From: Paraburkholderia guartelaensis
Lineage (GTDB): Bacteria; Pseudomonadota; Gammaproteobacteria; Burkholderiales; Burkholderiaceae
Assembly (NCBI RefSeq): GCF_004353905.1
Contig: NZ_SMOD01000002.1
Span: 372,001 to 436,000 of the forward strand
Length of the DNA: 64,000 nucleotides
Reading direction: 5' to 3'
The notes beneath the pieces are model-generated. The model was given only the letters and a program-made list of their open reading frames with translations, was not told the origin of the DNA and made no database searches. The translations under genes were made by a program, and so were the position numbers. Positions 8,653 through 17,976 of the stretch are shown piece by piece (the stretch's first letter is position 1; each line of letters begins with the position of its first letter).

Positions 8653-10203
8653 TCAGTGCTGCGCGGTCGCCGTCGCGCTTGTTGCGGCAAACCAGTGATC
8701 GATTGCGGCGGCCACGCCATTGAGCGTGCCCGGCGCGACATGGAGGCCCAGCTTCGAGCGGCGCCACAACACGTCTTCGGCGCGCGTGGCCCATTCGGCG
8801 TTGCGCAGGTAGCGCAATTCGGCCTCAAAGATGCCCGGTGCGACTTCGCAGCCGAGGTCCGCGAGCGATTGCGCGTTGTCGAGGAGCCGCTCTGCGCGCG
8901 TGCCGTAGGCGCGTGCGTAGCGGCGCGCCAGCGCGGCAGGCAGCCACGCATGGCGTTTCGCGAAGTCCTGCGCAAAGGGCTCGAAACGCGCGTTCGCGAT
9001 ATCGCCGCCGGGCAGCGGCGCGCCCGCCGTCCACGAAGGCGCAGTGTGGCCGAGCACGCGGCACAGCATGTCCGAAGCCTCTTCCGCGAGCTTGCGGAAG
9101 GTCGTGATCTTGCCGCCGAACACCGAAAGCAGCGGCGCGCCAGCGGTTTCGTCGAGTTCGAGCTTGTAGTCGCGGGTGACGGCGGACGCATTCTCCGCGC
9201 CCTCTTCCTCGAGCAGCGGACGCACGCCCGAGTAAGTCCATTGCACGTCGGCCGGAGAGATCTTGCGTTTGAAATAACGATTGATCGACTCGCACAGATA
9301 GCGCGTTTCGTCGCCGTCGATCGAAACCTTCGCGGGGTCGTTGTGATACTCCACGTCGGTCGTGCCAATAAGCGTGAAGTCGTGCTCGTACGGAATCGCG
9401 AAGATGATGCGCTTGTCCGGGTTCTGGAAGATGTACGCGTGGTCGTGCTCGAACAGGCGCTTCGTGACGATATGGCTGCCCTTCACGAGCCGCACGCTGT
9501 GCTGCGCGCCGCGCCCGAGCGCACCATGCAGCACCTCGCCCACCCACGGGCCGGCAGCGTTGGCGATGGCGCGGGCGCGCACGTCGAAGGTGCTGCCGTC
9601 CGGGCGGCGCAGGAGCGCCTGCCATTCGCTATCCGCGCCGTTCGCGGGATTCGTGCGCACGGCGGAAACGAGCTTCGTGCGCGTGAGGATTTGCGCGCCG
9701 CGCTCCTGCGCGTCGAGCGCGTTGAGCACGACGAGGCGCGCGTCGTCGACCCAGCCGTCCGAATACACGAAGCCGCGCCGGATCGAGTCGATGAGCGGCT
9801 CACCTGCCGCATGGCGGCGCATGTCGATGCCGCGCGAGCCTGGCAGCAGTTCGCGCTTCGCGAGATGGTCGTAGAGAAACAGGCCCATGCGAATGAGCCA
9901 GGCGGGACGCAGATTCGGCATGTGCGGCATGACGAAACGCAGCGGCCACATGATGTGAGGCGCTGCGCGCAGCAGCGTTTCACGCTCCTGCAGCGCCTTG
10001 CGCACGAGCCCGAATTCCTTGTACTCGAGATAGCGCAGGCCGCCGTGAATCAGCTTGGTGCTGGACGACGAGGTATGCGAGGCGAGATCGTCCTGCTCGC
10101 AAAGGAGCACCGACAACCCGCGGCCGGCCGCGTCGCGCGCGATACCCGCGCCGTTGATCCCGCCGCCCACGACGAGCAGATCGTACCGGTTCTGTTGAGT
10201 CAC
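8653..10203 (-). CDS. glpD: Aerobic glycerol-3-phosphate dehydrogenase, FAD-dependent
   Basis: Oxidises sn-glycerol 3-phosphate to dihydroxyacetone phosphate, passing electrons to quinone at the inner membrane. The FAD-binding motif GGGINGAGIARDAAGRG lies near residues 13-29; HGGLRYLEY and the C-terminal DAO-C region follow. The likely start is GTG at 10203, giving 516 residues (family about 500-510) with AGGGA about 9 bases upstream; the frame stays open 42 codons further, but those residues are not GlpD-like and overlap the operator region. GlpR-like half-sites lie just upstream. It is transcribed towards glpK. Confidence 0.95.
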   Translation of the reverse strand: MTQQNRYDLLVVGGGINGAGIARDAAGRGLSVLLCEQDDLASHTSSSSTKLIHGGLRYLEYKEFGLVRKALQERETLLRAAPHIMWPLRFVMPHMPNLRPAWLIRMGLFLYDHLAKRELLPGSRGIDMRRHAAGEPLIDSIRRGFVYSDGWVDDARLVVLNALDAQERGAQILTRTKLVSAVRTNPANGADSEWQALLRRPDGSTFDVRARAIANAAGPWVGEVLHGALGRGAQHSVRLVKGSHIVTKRLFEHDHAYIFQNPDKRIIFAIPYEHDFTLIGTTDVEYHNDPAKVSIDGDETRYLCESINRYFKRKISPADVQWTYSGVRPLLEEEGAENASAVTRDYKLELDETAGAPLLSVFGGKITTFRKLAEEASDMLCRVLGHTAPSWTAGAPLPGGDIANARFEPFAQDFAKRHAWLPAALARRYARAYGTRAERLLDNAQSLADLGCEVAPGIFEAELRYLRNAEWATRAEDVLWRRSKLGLHVAPGTLNGVAAAIDHWFAATSATATAQH

Positions 10204-10238
10204 CCTGCTGTGTCCCTGAAAGAAAAACGAACCTCGAA

Positions 10239-10266
10239 ATGTTCGAATTCGAAATTTATCGAACAT
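10239..10266. promoter_or_regulatory. Probable GlpR operator upstream of glpD
   Basis: ATGTTCGAAT at 10239-10248 and TATCGAACAT at 10257-10266 match the two halves of the known GlpR operator consensus (WATGTTCGWT / AWCGAACATW), here with 8 bases between them. The site lies 36 bp upstream of the glpD GTG start. The surrounding stretch is AT-rich compared with the coding DNA. Confidence 0.65.
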
Positions 10267-10321
10267 GAACGAAAAAGTAAAGGTTCGGTTTACGGGATTT
10301 TTGATCGAAAGCAGTGCGTAA

Positions 10322-10354
10322 ACGAACATACATCGGACATTATCGAACGTTCGT
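10322..10354. promoter_or_regulatory. Second cluster of GlpR-like half-sites
   Basis: ACGAACATAC, then TCGGACAT, then TATCGAACGTTCGT lie within 33 bases, about 120 bp upstream of glpD. They repeat the CGAACA core of the GlpR operator, suggesting cooperative repression or autoregulation. The rest of the glpR-glpD gap (to 10497) shows no gene. Confidence 0.5.
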
Positions 10355-10497
10355 CAGGCGCGAATGAAAACGGGGCGCCAACGCGTTGTCGTCGGGCAAT
10401 ACCGAGCCCACTCGCGAAACGCGCTGGATTTCAGATCGGAGATGGAGAAAACGCGCGGACGACGCGCCGGGAAAAAGCGCGTACGAAAACCCGCGGC

Positions 10498-11277
10498 TTA
10501 CGCGGCGACGTGAACCTGCGTGCCCGCGGCGAGCACCGCCTCGTTCATTTCCTCGGGCAGCGGCTGGTCGGTGAAGAGAGCGTGGATCTGGCTCAGGTGC
10601 CCCTGGCGTACGAGCGCCGGGCGGCCGACTTTCGAATGATCGGCCACGAGATAGACCGTGCGCGCATGCTCGATGATGGCCTGCGCCACGCGGACTTCGC
10701 GCGTGTCGAAGTCGCGCAGCGTGCCGTCGGTCTCGATGGCCGAGGTGCCGATGATCGCGTAATCCACCTTGAACTGGCGGATGAAGTCGATGGTGTGCTC
10801 GCCGACGATCCCTTTGTCCCAGGGCCGCACGACGCCGCCCGTGATCATCACTTCGCAGTCGGGGTAGCCGCTCATCACGCTCGCCACGTTGAGGTTGTTC
10901 GTGACGACGCGCAGGCCCTGATGATGATTGAGCGCGCGCGCGACTTCCTCGGTCGTCGTGCCCAGGTTGATGAAGAGCGATGCCTGATCGGGAATGTGCT
11001 GGGCCGCAAGGGCGGCGATGCGGCGCTTCTCCTCATGGAACATATGCTGCCGCGCGCTGTACGAGACGTTCTCCGAACTCGTGGGCAGGCTCGCGCCGCC
11101 GTGATAGCGGCGCAGCAGATTCATGTCGGCGAGCCAGTTCACGTCGCGGCGAATGGTTTGCGGCGTGACGTCGAAATGCGAGGCGAGATCGTCGACCGTG
11201 ACGAAGCCGTCGCGTTGCACCCATTCGAGCATTTCCTGCTGGCGCGCGTTCAGGGTGAGGCGAGGATCTCGTGTCAT
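10498..11277 (-). CDS. glpR: Glycerol-3-phosphate regulon repressor, DeoR family
   Basis: About 259 residues. The N-terminal DeoR helix-turn-helix (RQQEMLEWVQRDGFVTVDDL then TPQTIRRDVNWL) is followed by a sugar-phosphate-isomerase-like effector domain with NLGTTTEEVA and VVTNNLNVA, which senses glycerol 3-phosphate in GlpR. It heads the glp run and lies 294 bp upstream of glpD, a gap containing GlpR-like half-sites. Two starts are possible, ATG 11277 or ATG 11292; neither has a strong ribosome site, and I chose the shorter. Confidence 0.92.
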   Translation of the reverse strand: MTRDPRLTLNARQQEMLEWVQRDGFVTVDDLASHFDVTPQTIRRDVNWLADMNLLRRYHGGASLPTSSENVSYSARQHMFHEEKRRIAALAAQHIPDQASLFINLGTTTEEVARALNHHQGLRVVTNNLNVASVMSGYPDCEVMITGGVVRPWDKGIVGEHTIDFIRQFKVDYAIIGTSAIETDGTLRDFDTREVRVAQAIIEHARTVYLVADHSKVGRPALVRQGHLSQIHALFTDQPLPEEMNEAVLAAGTQVHVAA

Positions 11278-11348
11278 TGGCTCGTTTGGCATGCAAGTGA
11301 GGACCGACCTATTGTAAGGGCTTGCCCACCCGATTCAGGAGAAAGCCG

Positions 11349-11810
11349 ATGCATCCCGTACGCAAATGGATAGCACGTGCCGCCGTGACTGCCATGCTGG
11401 CCCCGCTGTGGGCCCCGCTGTTGGCACCGCTTCCCGCCGCCGCACAAACGAACCCCGCCGATACGCCCCCCGCCGCGCCCGCCGCCTCCGCCACACCCGC
11501 TGGCGACGGCACCTTCCTCCTGACGATCTTCCTGAAGCACGACGAGTCGAAGCCTCTGCCGAAGATCAATCAGCAACTCGCGGAACAGGGTTTCTACAAG
11601 GCCTTCCCGCCGCCCGGCATCGAAGTCGTCTCGTGGTACGTGATGATGGGGATCGGCCAGGTCGTCACGCTGCGCGTGCCCGCCGACCGCCTGCGCGAGG
11701 TGAACCGCGCGATCGAGCAAACCGCATGGGGCGGCTATCACACGGAGTTTTATCCGACCTACGACTACAAGGCGCTCGCCGAGCAGGCACGGGCGCGCAA
11801 CGGTAAATAG
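11349..11810 (+). CDS. Small secreted protein of unknown function
   Basis: 153 residues. An N-terminal signal peptide is clear: MHPVRKW, then a hydrophobic run to about residue 28, with a probable AAA cleavage site before QTNPAD near 34. A Pro/Ala-rich linker follows (about 35-55) and then a compact domain of about 95 residues (FLLTIFLKHDESK ... YPTYDYKALAEQARARN) with no motif I can assign. Start ATG 11349 has AGGAG 8 bases upstream. It is divergent from glpR and lies 107 bp before the NCS2 permease. Probably periplasmic; function unknown. Confidence 0.8.
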   Translation: MHPVRKWIARAAVTAMLAPLWAPLLAPLPAAAQTNPADTPPAAPAASATPAGDGTFLLTIFLKHDESKPLPKINQQLAEQGFYKAFPPPGIEVVSWYVMMGIGQVVTLRVPADRLREVNRAIEQTAWGGYHTEFYPTYDYKALAEQARARNGK

Positions 11811-11917
11811 AGGCGGCGGATGGCGGGTGCAATGGATTAGCAAGTCACAGGCGCCCCAGGGTTCGCACGGAGCTTCCGTTAAAATGCTGCGCTTTCCCTT
11901 TTCACCCGCCGCGCCCG

Positions 11918-13309
11918 ATGCAATCCGCTCCATCGACCACGCCCGCCGCTACCCGCGGCGCGAACGACACCGAAACCACCCACGACCTCGTCTACGGCCC
12001 CAACGACCGCCCCGCGCCCACCATCGCCTTCGTGGCCGCGCTCCAGCATCTGCTCGCGATCCTCGTGCCCATCGTCACGCCGGGGCTCCTGATCTGCCAG
12101 GCGCTGGGTGTCTCCAGCCGCGACACGACGCTGATCGTCTCGATGTCGCTGGTGATTTCCGGCATCGCCACGTTCCTGCAATGCAAGCGCGTCGGGCCGC
12201 TCGGCGCGGGCCTGCTCATCGTGCAGGGCACGAGCTTCAACTTCGTGGGCCCGCTCATCGCGGGCGGCAGCCTGATGGTCAAGCAAGGCGCGGCCGTCGA
12301 AACCGTGATGGCCGCCATCTTCGGCGTCGTCATTGCGGGCTCGTTCGTCGAAATGGCGGTGTCGCGCATCCTGCCCTTCATCAAGCGCCTCATCACCCCG
12401 CTCGTCACCGGCATCGTCGTGCTGCTGATCGGGCTCACGCTCATCAAGGTCGGCCTCATCAGCATGGGCGGGGGCTACGGCGCCATCGCCAAGGGCAACT
12501 TCGCGAGCGTCCAGAACCTCACGCTCTCGGGCCTCGTGCTCGGCACCATCATCGTGCTCAACCGCGTGCCTGTCGTCTGGGTGCGCAGCACGGCGCTCGT
12601 CATTGCACTCGCCATCGGCTATATCGTTGCGGGCGCAATGGGTCGGCTCGACTTCACCGGCGCGCGCGAAGCCGCGCTGTTCCAGATTCCGACCCCGCTG
12701 CATTTCGGCCTGGGCTTCTCGTGGTCGCTCTTCGTGCCCATGCTGATCATCTACCTCGTGACCTCGCTCGAAGCGATCGGCGACGTCACCGCCACCAGCA
12801 AGGTGTCGAAAGAGCCGGTGGAAGGTCCCGTGTGGATGCGGCGCATCAAGGGCGGCGTGCTCGTGAACGGCTTCAATTCGCTGCTCGCCGGCTTTTTCAA
12901 CACGTTTCCCAGCTCCGTGTTCGCGCAGAACAACGGCGTCATCCAGCTCACCGGCATTGCCAGCCGCCACGTCGGCCTCTGGATCGCGGGCATGCTCGTC
13001 GTGCTGGGCCTCTTCCCGCCCGTGGCCGGCGTGCTGCAGGCCGTGCCCGAACCCGTGCTGGGCGGCGCGGCCATGGTGATGTTCGGCGCGGTGGCCGCTT
13101 CCGGCATCAACATCCTCGCGGGCACCCGCCTCGACCGCCGCGCCCTGCTCATCATCGCGGTGTCGCTGGCGCTGGGCCTGGGCGTCTCGCAGGTGCCGGA
13201 GATTCTGACCAGCCTCCCGCATGCGCTCAAGAACGTGCTGGAGTCGGGCGTCGCAACGGGCGGCATCTGCGCGCTCGTCATGAACTGGTTCCTGCCGGAA
13301 AAACAGTAA
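11918..13309 (+). CDS. NCS2/NAT-family purine (xanthine/uric acid) permease
   Basis: 463-residue inner-membrane proton:nucleobase symporter with about 12-14 membrane segments. The NAT signature QNNGVIQLTG is at 337-346 and matches the purine-specific branch (xanthine/uric acid permeases) rather than UraA-type uracil carriers. QHLLAIL at 43-49 is the conserved TM1 motif. No clear Shine-Dalgarno precedes the ATG, so the start is the first plausible one. A good terminator follows at 13323. The adjacent XRE-cupin regulator could respond to the same nitrogen source. Exact purine specificity is not readable here. Confidence 0.88.
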   Translation: MQSAPSTTPAATRGANDTETTHDLVYGPNDRPAPTIAFVAALQHLLAILVPIVTPGLLICQALGVSSRDTTLIVSMSLVISGIATFLQCKRVGPLGAGLLIVQGTSFNFVGPLIAGGSLMVKQGAAVETVMAAIFGVVIAGSFVEMAVSRILPFIKRLITPLVTGIVVLLIGLTLIKVGLISMGGGYGAIAKGNFASVQNLTLSGLVLGTIIVLNRVPVVWVRSTALVIALAIGYIVAGAMGRLDFTGAREAALFQIPTPLHFGLGFSWSLFVPMLIIYLVTSLEAIGDVTATSKVSKEPVEGPVWMRRIKGGVLVNGFNSLLAGFFNTFPSSVFAQNNGVIQLTGIASRHVGLWIAGMLVVLGLFPPVAGVLQAVPEPVLGGAAMVMFGAVAASGINILAGTRLDRRALLIIAVSLALGLGVSQVPEILTSLPHALKNVLESGVATGGICALVMNWFLPEKQ

Positions 13310-13322
13310 CCCTGCTGGGCGA

Positions 13323-13357
13323 GCGTGTGGCCCTGATACTGGGCCGCACGCTTTTTT
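13323..13357 (+). terminator. Rho-independent terminator after the NCS2 permease
   Basis: GCGTGTGGCCC pairs with GGGCCGCACGC (one G-T wobble) around a 7-base loop, followed by TTTTTTA. It lies 14 bp after the stop codon. Confidence 0.85.
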
Positions 13358-13368
13358 ATTGACCGTAA

Positions 13369-13407
13369 TTTCCAATTTACTAGATAATAGCTCCATCATC
13401 TTGGAAA
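13369..13407. promoter_or_regulatory. Inverted repeat upstream of the XRE-cupin regulator
   Basis: TTTCCAA (13369-13375) and TTGGAAA (13401-13407) form an inverted repeat in an AT-rich patch ending 8 bp before the regulator's ATG. This is a plausible autoregulatory operator. Confidence 0.4.
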
Positions 13408-13415
13408 CAGACGCA

Positions 13416-14006
13416 ATGGACAACCCGACCGACGCCGGCATCAACGAGCGCATTGCCCGCTGTGTGCGCGACTTGCGCGCCACGCGCGGTCTGACGCTCG
13501 ACGCGCTGGCCACGCGCAGCGGCGTGAGCCGTTCGATGATCTCGATGATCGAGCGCGGCGCCGCCAGCCCCACGGCCGTGGTGCTGGAAAAGCTCGCGGC
13601 GGGGCTTTCGGTCTCGATGGCGAGCCTCTTCGGCGCAAGCAGCGAGAGTGCGCCCGCCGAGCCGCTGGTGCGCCGCGTGCAGCAGGCACAGTGGCGCGAC
13701 CCGCAATCGGGCTATACGCGCCGGAGCGTGTCGCCGCCCAACTGGCCTTCGCCGATCCAACTGGTCGAAGTGGATTTCCCGGCCGGCGCGCGCGTAGCCT
13801 ACGAAACCGGCAGCCGCGAGAACGTGATTCACCAGCAGGTCTGGGTGATGAAAGGGCGGATCGACGTGGAGCTGGGCAATGAACGGCATTCGCTTCATGC
13901 GGGCGACTGCCTCGCCATGCGGCTCGATCAGCCGCTGATCTTCAGCAATCCAGGCTCGGAGGCCGCGCACTACGTCGTCGCCATTTGCGACGCGAGCGGA
14001 CTCTAA
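13416..14006 (+). CDS. XRE-family regulator with C-terminal cupin domain
   Basis: 196 residues. Residues about 10-65 form a helix-turn-helix of the XRE type (LTLDALATRSGVSRSMISMI); residues about 100-190 form a cupin beta-barrel (QVWVMKGRIDVELG ... HAGDCLAMRLDQP). This two-domain architecture is common in regulators of amino-acid, polyamine and purine uptake, with the cupin as the likely effector sensor. Start ATG 13416 was chosen because the HTH begins soon after; the frame is open 19 codons earlier across the inverted repeat. It lies between the purine permease terminator and a GNAT gene 53 bp downstream, with which it may form a unit. Confidence 0.85.
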   Translation: MDNPTDAGINERIARCVRDLRATRGLTLDALATRSGVSRSMISMIERGAASPTAVVLEKLAAGLSVSMASLFGASSESAPAEPLVRRVQQAQWRDPQSGYTRRSVSPPNWPSPIQLVEVDFPAGARVAYETGSRENVIHQQVWVMKGRIDVELGNERHSLHAGDCLAMRLDQPLIFSNPGSEAAHYVVAICDASGL

Positions 14007-14059
14007 ACCCGCGTCATTCGCCTCGATCTTCCACCCTATACATTTAAAGAGGATTCCCT

Positions 14060-14608
14060 ATGAATTCGAACTCACAGAGCGATGGCGTGCGCTTCATCGA
14101 TTGCAACGAAACGGACCATGCGTCGGCGATTCTCGAGATCCTCAACGACGCGATCGTCAATTCGACCGCGCTCTACGACTACAAGCCACGTCCGCCCGAG
14201 GCCATGGTCACGTGGTTCGGCACCAAGCGCGCGAACGGTTTTCCGGTAGTCGGCGCCGTAGACGAGGCCGGCACGCTGCTCGGCTTCGCGAGCTGGGGCA
14301 CGTTTCGCGCGTTTCCCGCCAACAAGTACACGGTCGAGCACAGCGTCTACGTGCACCGCGACCAGCGCGGCCGCGGCCTCGGCGAGCGCCTGCTGCTGGA
14401 GTTGATCCGCCGCGCCCGCGAGGAACAGATTCACGTGCTCGTGGGCTGCATCGACGCCGCGAATGCCGGCAGCATAGCGCTGCACGTCAAGCTGGGCTTC
14501 ACGCACTCGGGCACGATCAAGGAAGCGGGATTCAAGTTCGGACGCTGGCTCGACGCCGCGTTTTACCAGCTCAATCTGGAGATGCCCGCCCCGCCGGTGG
14601 ACGGCTGA
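14060..14608 (+). CDS. GNAT N-acetyltransferase, phosphinothricin-acetyltransferase-like
   Basis: 182-residue GNAT enzyme. The acetyl-CoA pyrophosphate loop QRGRGLG lies at 102-108, preceded by EHSVYVH and followed by NAGSIALHVKLGFTHSGT, which closely matches the Pat/Bar and MddA-like branch acting on phosphinothricin or methionine sulfone/sulfoximine. AGAGGA lies about 8 bases before the ATG. It follows the XRE-cupin regulator on the same strand. True substrate is unknown; a detoxification role is inferred from the family. Confidence 0.82.
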   Translation: MNSNSQSDGVRFIDCNETDHASAILEILNDAIVNSTALYDYKPRPPEAMVTWFGTKRANGFPVVGAVDEAGTLLGFASWGTFRAFPANKYTVEHSVYVHRDQRGRGLGERLLLELIRRAREEQIHVLVGCIDAANAGSIALHVKLGFTHSGTIKEAGFKFGRWLDAAFYQLNLEMPAPPVDG

Positions 14609-14629
14609 GGCGAGCGCGCGCCTCGCGAC

Positions 14630-14983
14630 TCAACGTGCGCTCGAGCGGGCCGCAGCCGCCGTCATGGCATTGCGGATATGGCGTGCCCGCAGCGGCGCGC
14701 GGGCCGCGCGCTTCGAGGCGCATGCCGCGCGCGTGGCACGCAGCTTCGCCTGACTGCGATTGCGGGACTCGGCCTCGCGCGTGGCGCGCCGCGTCTGCCT
14801 GCGCACGACGAGCAGCACGCAGCCTATCGCCGCGACCACGGCCACGCGAAACGGCGACGACTCGAAGGCGCGCTCCGGCACGTGCAGCAGCAGGATCGAA
14901 ATGAACACGGCGACCTGAATGAGGATCGCCGAAAGCGAAGCGACGAAGAGGTATGCGTGGAGGCGATCGGTCGGCGGCTTCAT
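14630..14983 (-). CDS. Small two-helix membrane protein, unknown function
   Basis: 117 residues with two hydrophobic segments (about 9-33 and 45-60) and a long, strongly basic Arg/Ala-rich C-terminus. The ATG at 14983 has GGAG 9 bases upstream. The membrane segments and ribosome site support a real gene, though opposite-strand frames in this GC-rich region also stay open. It converges on the acetyltransferase gene. I do not recognise the family. Confidence 0.5.
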   Translation of the reverse strand: MKPPTDRLHAYLFVASLSAILIQVAVFISILLLHVPERAFESSPFRVAVVAAIGCVLLVVRRQTRRATREAESRNRSQAKLRATRAACASKRAARAPLRARHIRNAMTAAAARSSAR

Positions 14984-15336
14984 GGGGCTGCACTCCAGAA
15001 AGTTGCGCGGACAACGATATCGAGTCTGGCTGGTTACACCCTACGCCTCGCGAATGTCAGGCGCATGGCAACGCGCGAAGCTGGGCAGCGTCATGGGATC
15101 GTGCCTGCTCCAAGCTGATGAGAACCTTAAGGGAAGCCGCCTGCGAATCCGCTTTTTTCGTCGGACGATAATCCTTTGCCCGCCTTACCAACCAACGCCT
15201 TTCAACGCCTTTCGTCTTGCCTCGATTCACTCGCGACGTGATAAGGTCCCTTCCAGCTCATACGGTGCTTGCGTAAGGTTGACTTAAGCTCGCGCGCCGT
15301 ACCCTTGCAAGTTGTAATCCGTACGGCAATGCAGTC
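14984..15336. other. Intergenic stretch with no supported gene
   Basis: 353 bp between two small unknown genes. It holds a short tandem repeat (AACGCCTTTC repeated with one base between copies, near 15190-15212) and a TTGACT hexamer at 15279, but no well-spaced -10 box. Short open frames exist but lack ribosome sites. Composition is less GC-rich than the flanks, as expected for a promoter region. Confidence 0.4.
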
Positions 15337-15606
15337 ATGAATCGCACCTATGAATATCGCGGCTACACAATCCGCGTTGGCGTCGAAGCGAATGGCACGA
15401 TCCCGCTCGAGCGCCCGGAAATCGAACGGCCTCGCTACACGGCCGTCGTGAGCATCGAGTCGAACAACGCGCTCTCCTTCCCCTCTCCGCTGAAAATCGA
15501 CAACGCCGCCGGGCTGCCCTTCAACTCCGATATCGACGCCTTGATGGGCGGCTACAGCGAAGCCCGCCGCCTGGTCGACGAACAGCTCGCCGCAACGCGC
15601 GGCTGA
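15337..15606 (+). CDS. Conserved small hypothetical protein
   Basis: 89 residues, soluble, without signal peptide or membrane segment; begins MNRTYEYRGYTIRV and contains a mid-region RPRYTAVVSIES. The shape recalls small beta-rich Burkholderia proteins of unknown role. No strong Shine-Dalgarno is present. A bidirectional terminator follows within 11 bp, which supports a real transcript. Function unknown. Confidence 0.65.
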   Translation: MNRTYEYRGYTIRVGVEANGTIPLERPEIERPRYTAVVSIESNNALSFPSPLKIDNAAGLPFNSDIDALMGGYSEARRLVDEQLAATRG

Positions 15607-15616
15607 CCCGCCAAAG

Positions 15617-15655
15617 AAAAAAACGCGCGACAGCCAGAGGCCATCGCGCGTTTTT
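15617..15655. terminator. Bidirectional terminator between the small gene and maeB
   Basis: AAAAACGCGCGA and TCGCGCGTTTTT form a stem of about 12 bp with A/T tracts on both sides. It can end the plus-strand small gene and the minus-strand maeB transcript. Confidence 0.88.
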
Positions 15656-15690
15656 CATCGGGACGCACTGCGTGCGTCCTGCGGCTGCGT

Positions 15691-17976
15691 TTAGTCGCGG
15701 TTCGCCTGCAACACGGTCAAAGCGGCCATGTTGATGATGCGTCGCACCGTCGAGCTCGACGTCAGCACGTTCACCGGCGCATTCACACCCAGCAGGAACG
15801 GACCGACCGCCACGTTGCTGCCCGCACCCGTCTTGAGCAGGTTGTAGGCGATGTTGCCCGAGTCCACGTTCGGGCACACGAGCAGGTTCGCCGCGCCCTT
15901 GAGCTTCGAATGCGGGAGGATGCGCAGGCGCAGGGCTTCGTCCAGCGCGCAGTCGCCGTGCATTTCGCCGTCGATTTCCAGATCGGGATTCTTCTCCGTC
16001 ACGAGCTTGAGCACTTCACGCATCTTCGTGCCCGAAGCCGAACTGCCGGAGCCGAAGTTCGAACGCGAGAGCAGCGCAACCTTCGGCTGCAGATTCAGCC
16101 ATTCCATCTGGCGTGCCGCGGCCAGCGTGAATTCGGCGATCTGCTCGGCGTTCGGGTTGTCGTTCACGTGCGTGTCGACGATCGCGACCGTGCGCTTGTC
16201 GAGCAGCAGGATGTTCATCGCCGCGTACGTGTTCGCGTTGCGCTGCTTGCCGATCACCTCGTCGACGAAGCGCAGGTGGTCGTGATACGCGCCCACCGTG
16301 CCGCACACCATGCCGTCCGCGTCGCCCAGGCGCACCATCATCGCGCCGATCAGCGTCAGGCGGCGGCGCATTTCCACGCGCGCCATTTCCTTCGAAATGC
16401 CGTCGCGGCAGCGCATTTCCCAATAGGTCGTCCAGTACTGGTGGAAGCGCTCGTCGTACTCGGGGTTCGTGACTTCCACGTCTTCGCCGAGCTTCAGGCG
16501 CAGACCGAACTTCTCGATGCGGGCGAGCAGCACTTCGGGGCGGCCGATCAGGATCGGACGCGCGAGCTTCTCGTCGACGATCACCTGCACCGCGCGCAGG
16601 ACGCGCTCTTCCTCGCCCTCGGCGAACACGATGCGCGACTTGCTGCCGTCACGCACGAACTGCTTCGCGGCCGCGAAAATCGGCTTCATGAACGCGCCCG
16701 AGTGATACACGAACTGCTGAAGCTCGTTCGTGTAGGCGCCGAAGTCGTCGATCGGACGCGTGGCCACGCCGTCTTCCATCGCTGCCTTCGCAACGGCCGG
16801 CGCGATACGCACGATCAGGCGCGAGTCGAACGGCTTCGGAATCAGGTACTTCGGGCCGAAACGCAGGTCATAGGCACCGTATGCGGCCGCCACGGAATCG
16901 TTCAACTCTTCTTCCGCGAGCTTGGCGATCGCATGCACCGCCGCGATTTCCATGTCGCGCGTGATGGTCGTCGCGCCCACGTCGAGTGCGCCGCGGAAGA
17001 TGTACGGGAAGCACAGCACGTTGTTGACCTGGTTCGGGAAGTCCGAACGGCCCGTGGCGATCACCGCGTCCGGGCGCGCTTCGAGCGCGACCTCGGGGAA
17101 AATTTCCGGCGTGGGGTTGGCGAGCGCGAGAATCAGCGGCTTGTCCGCCATCTTCTTGACCATTTCGGCCTTGAGCACGCCGCCCGCCGACAGGCCGAGG
17201 AACACGTCCGCGCCTTCGATCACTTCGGAAAGCGAGCGCGCGGAGGTGTCCTGCGCGAAGCGTTCCTTGTCCGGGTCCATGAGCGTCGTGCGGCCCTGGT
17301 AGACCACGCCGTCGATGTCGGTCACCCAGATGTTCTTGAGCGGCAGGCCCATATCCACCATGAGGTCCAGACAGGCCAGCGCCGCTGCGCCCGCGCCCGA
17401 AGTCACGACCTTGACCTTCGAAATGTCCTTGCCGATCACTTTCAGGCCGTTCATGAACGCGGCCGAAACGGTGATGGCGGTGCCGTGCTGATCGTCGTGG
17501 AAGACCGGAATCTTCATGCGTTCGCGCAGCTTGCGCTCGACCGTGAAGCAGTCGGGGGCCTTGATGTCTTCCAGATTGATGCCGCCGAACGTGGCTTCGA
17601 GGCTCGCGATGATGTCCACGAGCTTGTCCGGATCGCTTTCGGTGATTTCGATGTCGAACACGTCGATGCCGGCGAACTTCTTGAAGAGCACCGCCTTGCC
17701 TTCCATGACCGGCTTGGAGGCCAGCGCGCCGATGTTGCCGAGACCGAGCACGGCCGTGCCGTTCGTGATCACGCCCACCAGATTGCCGCGCGCCGTGTAG
17801 CGGAACGAGTTCTGCGGATTGTCGACGATCTCCTCGCAGGCCACGGCCACGCCCGGCGTATAGGCGAGCGCGAGGTCGCGCTGGGTGACGAGCGGCTTGC
17901 TGGCCGTCACCGAAATCTTGCCCGGGGTGGGAAATTCGTGATATTCCAGAGCGGCCTGGCGATCGGTCTTGTTCAT
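15691..17976 (-). CDS. maeB: NADP-dependent malic enzyme, MaeB hybrid type
   Basis: Decarboxylates malate to pyruvate with NADP+. The protein has 761 residues, the usual MaeB size: a malic-enzyme half (about 1-420, with YTPGVA, GLGNIG and HDDQHGTA) fused to a phosphotransacetylase-like half (about 430-761) that in this family is regulatory rather than catalytic. Start ATG 17976 has GAGGA just upstream; a GTG three codons earlier is possible. It supplies pyruvate and NADPH when growing on the organic acids produced by neighbouring pathways. A divergent LysR gene begins 162 bp away. Confidence 0.96.
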   Translation of the reverse strand: MNKTDRQAALEYHEFPTPGKISVTASKPLVTQRDLALAYTPGVAVACEEIVDNPQNSFRYTARGNLVGVITNGTAVLGLGNIGALASKPVMEGKAVLFKKFAGIDVFDIEITESDPDKLVDIIASLEATFGGINLEDIKAPDCFTVERKLRERMKIPVFHDDQHGTAITVSAAFMNGLKVIGKDISKVKVVTSGAGAAALACLDLMVDMGLPLKNIWVTDIDGVVYQGRTTLMDPDKERFAQDTSARSLSEVIEGADVFLGLSAGGVLKAEMVKKMADKPLILALANPTPEIFPEVALEARPDAVIATGRSDFPNQVNNVLCFPYIFRGALDVGATTITRDMEIAAVHAIAKLAEEELNDSVAAAYGAYDLRFGPKYLIPKPFDSRLIVRIAPAVAKAAMEDGVATRPIDDFGAYTNELQQFVYHSGAFMKPIFAAAKQFVRDGSKSRIVFAEGEEERVLRAVQVIVDEKLARPILIGRPEVLLARIEKFGLRLKLGEDVEVTNPEYDERFHQYWTTYWEMRCRDGISKEMARVEMRRRLTLIGAMMVRLGDADGMVCGTVGAYHDHLRFVDEVIGKQRNANTYAAMNILLLDKRTVAIVDTHVNDNPNAEQIAEFTLAAARQMEWLNLQPKVALLSRSNFGSGSSASGTKMREVLKLVTEKNPDLEIDGEMHGDCALDEALRLRILPHSKLKGAANLLVCPNVDSGNIAYNLLKTGAGSNVAVGPFLLGVNAPVNVLTSSSTVRRIINMAALTVLQANRD

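Noticed and set aside
8656..11373. 905-codon plus-strand open frame across glpD and glpR
   Set aside because: It runs antisense to two well-supported genes and through their operators; Arg/Ala/His-rich translation is typical of shadow frames in GC-rich DNA.
15190..15212. AACGCCTTTC tandem repeat as a possible CRISPR or VNTR
   Set aside because: Only two short copies without spacers or cas genes; too little for either.
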